Shown here: positions 1 to 5,286 of the stretch, in pieces
Position numbering within the stretch: the first letter of the stretch is position 1
Layout of the letters: each line of letters begins with the position of its first letter
Source of the DNA: an uncultured Eubacteriales bacterium
GTDB lineage: Bacteria; Bacillota_A; Clostridia; Lachnospirales; Lachnospiraceae
Direction: 5' to 3'
Assembly: GCA_900321365.1 (NCBI GenBank)
Contig: ONVT01000054.1
Location: 1 to 5,286 of the forward strand
DNA length: 5,286 nt
Made by a program: the position numbers and the translations under genes
Notes under the pieces: model-generated
Database searches by the model: none
Seen by the model: only the letters and a program-made list of their open reading frames with translations
What the model was told of the DNA's origin: nothing

Positions 1-246
1 GAACCGACCAGCGCCCTGGATCCGGAGATGATCGGAGAGGTTCTGGATGTCATGACCTCCCTTGCCTCGGAGGGGATGACAATGGTGGTCGTCACTCATG
101 AGATGAACTTCGCAAGGCGCGTCGCCTCCCGGGTCATCTTCATGGATGCAGGAAGCATCCTGGAAGAAGGGACTCCCGACGAATTCTTCACCAGCCCGAA
201 AACAGACAGGGCACGCGATTTCCTTCAATCCATCCAGACACACTGA
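1..246 (+). CDS. Amino-acid ABC transporter ATP-binding protein, C-terminal fragment (5' end outside window)
   Basis: This is the last 81 residues of an ABC ATPase that energises import of a small polar solute, probably an amino acid, at the inner face of the membrane. Frame 1 is open from the first base, which falls at the catalytic glutamate ending Walker B (residue 1 of EPTSALDPE). The D-loop SALD (residues 4-7) follows, then the H-loop histidine in VVVTHE (residue 33), then the family's short C-terminal stretch with GTPDEFF and a final DFLQSIQ helix. This ending, without an added regulatory domain, matches the GlnQ/ArtP/HisP polar amino-acid class. Walker A and the signature motif must lie to the left of the window, as would any permease and binding-protein genes. 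The exact substrate cannot be read from this part. The gene is followed 133 bases later by a gamma-glutamyl hydrolase-like gene on the same strand. The truncation is only the window edge. Confidence 0.93.
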   Translation, partial: EPTSALDPEMIGEVLDVMTSLASEGMTMVVVTHEMNFARRVASRVIFMDAGSILEEGTPDEFFTSPKTDRARDFLQSIQTH

Positions 247-363
247 CTCGTGCACTCCCCGGTGCGGCAGTCAAAAAGATCAGAAAAACTGACGTTAAAA
301 ACAGAGAAACCATACACGCAGGATGTGAAGCCATTTTCATACAGCAATCAGGGAACAGGCTGC

Positions 364-369
364 AGGAGG
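364..369 (+). promoter_or_regulatory. Shine-Dalgarno site of the C26 hydrolase gene
   Basis: A perfect AGGAGG lies 10 bases before the ATG at 380. It fixes that start against the in-frame Met codons further in, such as residue 15, which has no comparable site. Its strength suggests efficient translation. Confidence 0.85.
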
Positions 370-379
370 AAGAGACACC

Positions 380-1168
380 ATGACAAGGCCCAGAGTTGCA
401 ATACCGGAAATCCACCAGAACATGGTCAACTATACGAGAGCGATGGAGGCAGCAGGCATCGACCCCCTCGTTGTATCTTTCCAGTCCATTCAGATTGAGA
501 AGCCGTCCCAGCAGGAATACATAGACTATCATGAAGTCAATGCGCTCTCCTGCGACGGCCTTCTGCTTCCGGGGGGCGGCGATATCAACCCGGAACTCTA
601 CGGTCAGGAAAACCATGGCAGCAATCCCGTGGACAGGTGGCTTGACGATATTCAATTTCGGATTCTGGAGGATTTTATCAGACACCGGAAACCGGTTCTC
701 GGGATCTGCCGCGGAATGCAGGTGATCAATGTATGGTTCGGCGGATCGCTGATTCAGGACATGGAAGATGCTTCCGTGCACATGCATATCCCGCGGGATA
801 AGGACCAGGTGCATGAATGCCGGGTGGTGAAAGGTTCCTGGCTGGAGAAGCTGTACGCGGAGTCATTTTACCATAACAGCAATCATCATCAGGCAGTCTG
901 CCGCCTCGGCAATGACCTGACTGTGGACAGCCACTGCCCGGTGGATGATGTGGTTGAGGCGCTGCACCACGACAGCCTTCCGGTCTATGGCGTCCAGTGG
1001 CACCCCGAGCGGATGTGCCTGGCGCACAAACGTCCCGATACGGTAGACGGGCTTGCTGTCTTTCGTTTCTTCTGCGCCCTGTGCGGAGGCAGACCGGATC
1101 GTGAGGATCCCTATGCAGACCATCCCTTCCGGCAGGAGGGAATCGTCTCCGACGGACTCGGGCTGTAG
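380..1168 (+). CDS. Gamma-glutamyl-GABA hydrolase family protein (peptidase C26, class I glutamine amidotransferase-like)
   Basis: This is a predicted soluble cytoplasmic cysteine hydrolase that cleaves gamma-glutamyl amide bonds. Characterised relatives include PuuD, which hydrolyses gamma-glutamyl-GABA in putrescine breakdown. At 262 residues it is a typical length for the family. Visible motifs in order are: N-terminal strand RVAIPEI (5-11); the family loop LLPGGGDINPELYG (62-75); the nucleophile elbow GICRGMQ with Cys110; NVWFGGSLIQD (117-127); the NSNHHQ segment (166-171); and GVQWHPE carrying His208 and Glu210. Cys110, His208 and Glu210 form a complete catalytic triad, so the enzyme is probably active. 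No signal peptide or membrane segment is seen. The core fold seems to end near residue 235, leaving a polar tail of about 27 residues (GGRPDRED onward) that I do not recognise. The position after an amino-acid ABC ATPase suggests import then hydrolysis of a gamma-glutamyl compound, but no other putrescine-pathway gene is present, so the substrate is open and no symbol is given. Confidence 0.9.
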   Translation: MTRPRVAIPEIHQNMVNYTRAMEAAGIDPLVVSFQSIQIEKPSQQEYIDYHEVNALSCDGLLLPGGGDINPELYGQENHGSNPVDRWLDDIQFRILEDFIRHRKPVLGICRGMQVINVWFGGSLIQDMEDASVHMHIPRDKDQVHECRVVKGSWLEKLYAESFYHNSNHHQAVCRLGNDLTVDSHCPVDDVVEALHHDSLPVYGVQWHPERMCLAHKRPDTVDGLAVFRFFCALCGGRPDREDPYADHPFRQEGIVSDGLGL

Positions 1169-1180
1169 AGAGATGTATAC

Positions 1181-1194
1181 GCCGCGCCCGCGGC
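1181..1194. other. Short GC-rich inverted repeat in the convergent intergenic gap
   Basis: GCCGC, a four-base GCCC loop and GCGGC can form a compact 5-bp hairpin. It sits 12 bases after the hydrolase stop and 55 bases beyond the phosphatase stop on the other strand. No T-run follows it on either strand, so it does not meet the usual form of an intrinsic terminator. It may slow polymerase or may be chance in GC-rich DNA. The rest of the gap (1169-1249) shows no clear signal. Confidence 0.3.
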
Positions 1195-1249
1195 TGAGAG
1201 ACCACCTTCGTGAGCCACCATCAGCAGGAGCGTCGCCAGGATCCACTGC

Positions 1250-2881
1250 TTACGGAGATGTTCCTTTGTACTCCAGGCACAGCATCGTCAGGTCATCGAA
1301 CTGCTCCGCGTCGCCGACGAACCTGTCCACCGCCTTTTTGACATTTCCAAGAAGCGTCACCGGATCCGCGTCCGGTTCGCTGTTCAGAGCTTCCAGCATC
1401 CTCTCCGTACCGAAGAGTTCGTCCTGGCTGTTCGATGCCTCCGCCACGCCGTCTGTGTACACGAACAGCTTCGAACCCGGCTTCATCTGCAGTTCATAAT
1501 TGTGATACTTTATCTCCTCCATGCCGCCGATCACGAATCCGTGCCGGTCCTTGATCAGTTCATAGCCTCCGTCCGGCTGCTTCATGACCGGATACTCATG
1601 CCCTGCGTTGGCGGCGGAAAGAATACCTGTAGAAAGATCCAGGATCCCCAGCCAGACAGTGACAAACATTTCCTCACGGTTGGTTGCGCAGATCGCCTCA
1701 TTCGCACTCTCGAGGATCTCCGCCGGCGACTTGCCCATCCTGGCGTTGTCTACAAGGACGATGGTCGCCGCCATCATGAACAGGGCTGCCGGAACGCCCT
1801 TTCCGGATACATCTGCTATGACGACGCACAGATGATTCTCATCGATCAGGAAGAAATTATAGAAATCCCCGCCGATCTCCCTGGCCGGATCCATGGATGC
1901 GTAGATGTCAAAGTCTGTCCTTTCCGGAAACGCGGGGAAAATATTCGGAAGCATGTCCCTCTGGATGCGCGCGGCAAGCGACAGCTCCGTACTGATCCGC
2001 TCCTTCTCCGCTGTGATCTGCGTCAGGTTGGTCACGTAGCTGTGGATCTGCGTCTCCATCTGGTCGATGGATTCCGCCAGCTGTCCGACTTCATCCCTGT
2101 TGTGGATCTTCTGCGTCAGCTTCTCTCCGGCGCTGACATTTTCAGACGCAAAACGGGAAGCCTCCGTAGACATGATTCGGATTGGCCGCAGAAGAGAGCG
2201 GTCCAGGCGCACGCTCAGCCCGATGCTGATCAACACCGCGGCAGCAATCATCGCCAGGAAGATCTTCAGTACATAGGAATTCCTCACCTTGTTCAGCGCT
2301 TCCATCTGACGCTGCACGCACAGGATCGCCTCCACCTCGCCTTTCACACCGATCAGGGGAATCATCGCGGTGATATGGGGATCCGTCTCAATGTACCCCT
2401 GATTCCGGATCACCAGCTCCCCGGATGACAGATCCTCACAGATTCTCCTGTATTTTTCCTCGTAATCCTCATTGGTGGTTTCGCGGACATATCCGAAGTC
2501 ATACTTCGTATAATCGCTGTTCTGATTCATCGTGGAGAACACAAAAGTGATATGTTTGTAATCTGTCCGGTCAGGAATGATCACATAGATGAACGTCGAC
2601 CCGGAGGAATTGCAGATCTTTGACAGAGTCTTATCCACAGACAGGTATTCCTCGCTCTGTCCGCCGCTGTCCATGTACTCATCAACCCTGTTCGGATCCA
2701 CGACATGCGCCGCGATCCCGGCTGTGCGGAACGCCCCGTCCGAATACTGGGACATCAGCGCCTCCGTGACCTCCCTGTATCCGATGAAACTCACGATACA
2801 GGAATAGACCAGCAGGACGGCGATAATCTCCAGCGTGGTCTTCAGAACGATGCTTCCCCTTATCCGATTAATCAGTTTCAT
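1250..2881 (-). CDS. Membrane Cache-like-HAMP-PP2C (SpoIIE/RsbU family) serine/threonine phosphatase
   Basis: This is a predicted membrane receptor phosphatase of 543 residues. Relatives (RsbU, SpoIIE) dephosphorylate STAS-domain anti-anti-sigma proteins in partner switching. Domains in order are: TM1 at about 16-36; an extracytoplasmic sensor at about 37-203, whose strands ITFVF and ITAMIPLIG...GEVEAILCV resemble a single Cache fold; TM2 at about 204-224; HAMP at about 225-280, with Pro233 and RDEVGQL (262-268); a helical linker LAARIQRDMLP (302-312) typical of this class; and the PP2C catalytic domain to the end. Metal-binding positions appear intact: GGD (Asp339), ADVSGKG (Asp357), YTDG (Asp477) and FDDLTM (Asp529/Asp530), plus NAGHE (425-429). 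Catalysis is therefore expected. The sensor holds Cys90, Cys148 and Cys188. The ATG at 2881 is supported by an AAGGGG site and by the first membrane helix directly after it. It is the last gene of the leftward operon, 32 bases after the HD-GYP stop. The ligand and target protein are unknown. Confidence 0.93.
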   Translation of the reverse strand: MKLINRIRGSIVLKTTLEIIAVLLVYSCIVSFIGYREVTEALMSQYSDGAFRTAGIAAHVVDPNRVDEYMDSGGQSEEYLSVDKTLSKICNSSGSTFIYVIIPDRTDYKHITFVFSTMNQNSDYTKYDFGYVRETTNEDYEEKYRRICEDLSSGELVIRNQGYIETDPHITAMIPLIGVKGEVEAILCVQRQMEALNKVRNSYVLKIFLAMIAAAVLISIGLSVRLDRSLLRPIRIMSTEASRFASENVSAGEKLTQKIHNRDEVGQLAESIDQMETQIHSYVTNLTQITAEKERISTELSLAARIQRDMLPNIFPAFPERTDFDIYASMDPAREIGGDFYNFFLIDENHLCVVIADVSGKGVPAALFMMAATIVLVDNARMGKSPAEILESANEAICATNREEMFVTVWLGILDLSTGILSAANAGHEYPVMKQPDGGYELIKDRHGFVIGGMEEIKYHNYELQMKPGSKLFVYTDGVAEASNSQDELFGTERMLEALNSEPDADPVTLLGNVKKAVDRFVGDAEQFDDLTMLCLEYKGTSP

Positions 2882-2892
2882 TTTCCCGATGT

Positions 2893-2898
2893 CCCCTT
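2893..2898 (-). promoter_or_regulatory. Shine-Dalgarno site of the PP2C phosphatase gene
   Basis: On the minus strand AAGGGG lies 11 bases before the ATG at 2881, inside the 32-base gap after the HD-GYP stop. It is weaker than the other sites in the window and at the long end of normal spacing, so this gene may be translated less than its neighbours. Confidence 0.55.
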
Positions 2899-2913
2899 GC
2901 CAGGCTCCCGGCC

Positions 2914-4641
2914 TCAGGAACCCTGCTCCTCTTCATCCTTCTCCCTGTAATACTCCTCAATTCTGGGCCTTGCCGCAAGATAATACTTTTCCAGGTTTTT
3001 GTCAAAATGCTTCCCCATGCTCTCCCTCATGATGGAGTCCGCCTTTTCAAATGACATCCTGTCTTTGTACACTCTCTTGCTGACCAGTGCGTCATAGACA
3101 TCCGCAATCGCCATGATCCGCGCCTCAACCGGGATCTCATAAGAACGGAGATGGTCCGGATACCCGGATCCATCCATCCGTTCATGGTGATAATGCGCCA
3201 CATTCTCCGCGAGAACCTTAAAGCTATCATCATCCGTATCCGCCAGGATAGAGTGGAGCACCTTAGCGCCCTCCGGGGCATGAAGCTTCATCTGTTCGAA
3301 TTCCTCCGGCGTAAACCTTCCGGGCTTGCGCAGAATCTCGTCGTCAACCGCGATCTTTCCGATGTCATGCAGCGGCGCGGCCTTGATGAGGTCGTCCCTG
3401 AACTCCTGGGTAATCCCGTTCGCGGAGGTGAATTCCGGATCCTTCATGATCTCTTCCATCAGGATCCCGACCACATCGCTGGTCCGGATGATGTGCCCGC
3501 CCGTCGAATTGTCCCGGCTCTCAACCAGAACCGCCATGCTGCGGATCAGGTTGTTGTGCATCCGGACGATATCCTCCGTTTTCTCGTTGACCTCCCTCTC
3601 AAGGTCGGCGTTGTAATTGTTGATCAGCTCGATGTATTTCTGGTTCCTGGTGTCATCGGAAATGACCACCTGAAACCCTCTTTTCCTCCGGTTGTGAAAC
3701 AGGTAATTGATATCGATCAGATAGATCTTCTCCCCCGCGTGGTGGTGGAACTTGTCATCTGACTCATTCTTATGGAAGGCCGTAAGCCAGGGCGAGAACA
3801 ACTCCCACAGATGAGGATCCTTCTTCAGGGAATGGTCCACCGTCAGGTCATTTAACCCGGGAAAAATCTCTCTGGCGATGTCATTGCTTCCCAGATAGCG
3901 CATGTGGAAATCGATCGAGACAAACCCGGTATCTCCCGTTTCCATCAGGGAATCGATCGCCGTGTCCTCGATATTGTACAGGCAGGTGTAATGAACGATG
4001 ATCAGGTACATCACCTGTGAGAAGACATAGGCACCCGGTGTCAGTTCAAACCGGTCCGTGGTCAGACGTCCGGCGAAGAACGCGAATACGGTCACGACCT
4101 CCGGGGCGAACAGAAGAGCGATGATCCTTCTCGAAACCTGCTTTTTCCGGAAGAAGCTGTACACAATCGCCGAAAAGCCCATGACAAAGTACAGAACCAG
4201 CAGAATATAGTAGACCGTATGCAGCGGGGCGTATGTCTTGTGAAGGACAAGGACGCCGTCTTTCATCTCAGCAGAGACATTCTTGTAGAACAGGTCTCCC
4301 TTTCCGATGGACAGCACAAAGAGGTACATTGACATGCTGATACAGATGAAGGCAGCGCTCAGCCATCTGGGAATATTGATCTGGCACATGTAGAAGATGC
4401 AGAAGGTGATGAACAGGATCAGGAAACTTCCCCCGAGATAGACAATCCGGGTTGCCAGCAGCGCCTCTCCCAGGCTTCCGGCGGTGGAGGAAAACACATA
4501 TCCAAGGTTCGCGATCGGGATGAACGCGAACAACAGTGAAAGATACACACTGTAATGCTTATGCCACACAGCGGCATAAATAATAGTAAGAATCACGGAA
4601 AGTATAAAGGAGATCTGGTAATAGACGATAATGATATTCAT
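2914..4641 (-). CDS. 7TM-PAS-HD-GYP membrane protein, predicted cyclic-di-GMP phosphodiesterase
   Basis: This is a predicted membrane sensor of 575 residues with an HD-GYP output; members of this family hydrolyse cyclic di-GMP to pGpG or GMP. The N-terminus (1-222) has seven hydrophobic segments at about 3-23, 31-50, 62-83, 92-112, 141-164, 172-190 and 204-221. A longer polar loop with GDLFYKNVS lies between the fourth and fifth. This is the pattern of the 7TM region often found at the N-terminus of histidine kinases. Residues of about 230-330 look like a PAS domain, starting DTGFVSIDFHMRYLGSN and ending GFQVVISDDT. A coiled coil (about 331-360) leads into HD-GYP (about 362-560). Motifs there are GGHIIRTS (His383), HDIGKI (His425, Asp426, Lys429), MKLH (His454), YHHERMDGSGYP (His485, His486; GYP 493-495) and IADVYDAL (Asp514). 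These form a full two-metal set. Position 379, where some active members have a third-metal glutamate, is serine. The end is acidic (KDEEEQ). It lies 12 bases after the EAL gene and probably shares its mRNA. Confidence 0.93.
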   Translation of the reverse strand: MNIIIVYYQISFILSVILTIIYAAVWHKHYSVYLSLLFAFIPIANLGYVFSSTAGSLGEALLATRIVYLGGSFLILFITFCIFYMCQINIPRWLSAAFICISMSMYLFVLSIGKGDLFYKNVSAEMKDGVLVLHKTYAPLHTVYYILLVLYFVMGFSAIVYSFFRKKQVSRRIIALLFAPEVVTVFAFFAGRLTTDRFELTPGAYVFSQVMYLIIVHYTCLYNIEDTAIDSLMETGDTGFVSIDFHMRYLGSNDIAREIFPGLNDLTVDHSLKKDPHLWELFSPWLTAFHKNESDDKFHHHAGEKIYLIDINYLFHNRRKRGFQVVISDDTRNQKYIELINNYNADLEREVNEKTEDIVRMHNNLIRSMAVLVESRDNSTGGHIIRTSDVVGILMEEIMKDPEFTSANGITQEFRDDLIKAAPLHDIGKIAVDDEILRKPGRFTPEEFEQMKLHAPEGAKVLHSILADTDDDSFKVLAENVAHYHHERMDGSGYPDHLRSYEIPVEARIMAIADVYDALVSKRVYKDRMSFEKADSIMRESMGKHFDKNLEKYYLAARPRIEEYYREKDEEEQGS

Positions 4642-4647
4642 GACTCG

Positions 4648-4655
4648 TTTCCTTT
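4648..4655 (-). promoter_or_regulatory. Shine-Dalgarno site of the HD-GYP gene, overlapping the EAL stop codon
   Basis: On the minus strand AAAGGAAA precedes the ATG at 4641, with the AGGA core 8 bases from it. Its first two bases are the last two of the TAA stop (4656-4654) of the upstream EAL gene. Ribosomes finishing the EAL protein would therefore sit on this site, which suggests translational coupling and supports one transcript. Confidence 0.75.
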
Positions 4656-5286
4656 AATCCCGTTTCGTTTCCTCCGCAAGATACTTCGATTCAAACACCT
4701 CAGCCGGCAGCGGTCTCGAGAAATAGAATCCCTGCACCAGCTCGCATCCGAGATCCTTCAGCAGCCGGAACTGGGCCCGTGTTTCCACGCCTTCCGCCAC
4801 CACGGGCACCTGAAGGTTCCTGGCAATCTCCAGAATCAGCTCCACCAGGCGCACATCCTTCTCGCTGTGCTCGATGTTCATAATGAATCCCCTGTCCATC
4901 TTCAGCACATCGATCGGCATGGAGGTCAGCATGTTCAGGGAGGAATACCCTGTGCCAAAGTCGTCCATCTCTATGACATACCCCTTCCCCCGCAGCCGCT
5001 GGATGATCTCGCTGAGCCGTCCGGCATTCTCGGTGTAGGCGGATTCCGTCACCTCCAGATTCAGGAGGCTATGGTCGAGATGATACTCTTCCAGAAGCCC
5101 GTCCAGTATCTGTTCCAGCGCGGGATCAAGCGCGTCCACGCGGGACAGGTTTACAGACACCACAACTGTTACTCCATACCGGTCTCTCCATTCCGCGATC
5201 TGACGTGCCGCTTCTCTCCACACATAATGATCGATCTCGCTGATCTGTCCGTTCTTCTCAAACATCGGGATAAAGTCGTCCGGCGC
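4654..5286 (-). CDS. EAL-domain protein, predicted cyclic-di-GMP phosphodiesterase, C-terminal part (5' end outside window)
   Basis: These are the last 210 residues of an EAL-domain protein, the family that linearises cyclic di-GMP to pGpG. The frame stays open to the window edge. The residues before the first visible Met (APDDFIP) are conserved EAL sequence, so the ATG at 5265 is internal and the real start lies to the right. Catalytic motifs visible, numbered from the first in-window codon, are: SVNLSR (Asn46), LEVTES (Glu78), EMDDFGTGYSS (Asp108, Asp109), LKMDRGFI (Lys129), VVAEGVET (Glu165) and LVQGFYFSRPLP (Gln185). All expected metal- and base-related positions in this part are intact. 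The EAL signature itself, about 45 residues upstream, is not seen, so activity is likely but not proven. The protein ends about 15 residues after the domain, with no further output module. Whether a GGDEF, PAS or membrane region precedes it cannot be told. It is the first visible gene of the leftward operon. Confidence 0.93.
   Translation of the reverse strand, partial: APDDFIPMFEKNGQISEIDHYVWREAARQIAEWRDRYGVTVVVSVNLSRVDALDPALEQILDGLLEEYHLDHSLLNLEVTESAYTENAGRLSEIIQRLRGKGYVIEMDDFGTGYSSLNMLTSMPIDVLKMDRGFIMNIEHSEKDVRLVELILEIARNLQVPVVAEGVETRAQFRLLKDLGCELVQGFYFSRPLPAEVFESKYLAEETKRD

Noticed and set aside
251..265. Possible terminator hairpin after the ABC ATPase (GCAC, TCCCCG loop, GTGC)
   Set aside because: The stem is only four base pairs and is followed by an A-rich, not T-rich, stretch.
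289..317. Possible promoter before the hydrolase gene (CTGACG near 289, CATACA near 311)
   Set aside because: The -35 matches only four of six bases and the -10 only three of six, so it is no better than chance in this AT-richer gap.
188..814. A 208-codon open frame on the minus strand across the hydrolase gene
   Set aside because: It overlaps the intact, motif-rich hydrolase and the end of the ABC ATPase, and its sequence resembles no protein family I know.
726..1246. Overlapping minus-strand open frames of 127 and 159 codons behind the hydrolase gene
   Set aside because: They are Arg/Pro/Gly-rich shadows of the coding strand and have no recognised motif.
1502..2428. A 308-codon open frame on the plus strand inside the phosphatase gene
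   Set aside because: It is fully antisense to a gene with clear HAMP and PP2C motifs. Its product is rich in His, Arg, Asp and Leu in the way antisense frames of GC-rich genes are, shows no domain I recognise, and has no convincing ribosome site.
3151..3762. A 203-codon open frame on the plus strand inside the HD-GYP gene
   Set aside because: It is antisense to the conserved HD-GYP domain, with repetitive Val/Asp/Leu/His composition typical of a shadow frame.
5263..5265. ATG as the start of a short stand-alone EAL gene
   Set aside because: The frame continues to the window edge with conserved EAL-domain residues (DDFIP) before this Met, so it is internal.

Overview
The window looks like part of a chromosome from a low-to-moderate GC Gram-positive anaerobe, most probably a Clostridia/Lachnospiraceae-type gut or rumen bacterium. 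This is inferred from purine-rich Shine-Dalgarno sites close to 16S-type AGGAGG and from the family mix: 7TM-PAS-HD-GYP, HAMP-SpoIIE phosphatase, EAL protein, and a C26 amidotransferase beside an amino-acid ABC ATPase. No ribosomal or other phylogenetic marker is present, so the placement is tentative.

Layout. Two genes point right: the last 81 codons of a polar-amino-acid ABC transporter ATPase (1-246), then after a 133-base gap a complete class I glutamine amidotransferase-like hydrolase of the PuuD/peptidase C26 family (380-1168). Three genes point left and meet them tail to tail across an 81-base gap. In transcription order these are an EAL-domain protein whose N-terminus lies beyond the window (5286-4654), a 575-residue membrane 7TM-PAS-HD-GYP protein (4641-2914), and a 543-residue membrane Cache-like-HAMP-PP2C (SpoIIE/RsbU) phosphatase (2881-1250). 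Gaps of 12 and 32 bases, with no terminator visible between them, make one operon very likely.

How the genes may work together. The right-pointing pair suggests uptake and hydrolysis of a small amino compound such as a gamma-glutamyl amide; this is inferred from family and adjacency only. The left-pointing operon is a signalling cassette. It joins the two unrelated families of cyclic-di-GMP phosphodiesterase (EAL and HD-GYP), one soluble as far as seen and one membrane-bound with its own sensor region, to a membrane-anchored Ser/Thr phosphatase of the partner-switching type. No STAS anti-anti-sigma protein, anti-sigma kinase or sigma factor is in the window, so the phosphatase's target is unknown.

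I see no RNA genes, CRISPR arrays, insertion sequences or phage genes. No gene-free stretch exceeds 133 bases. The most notable point is the three-output signalling operon; I do not see clear evidence of a wholly new system.
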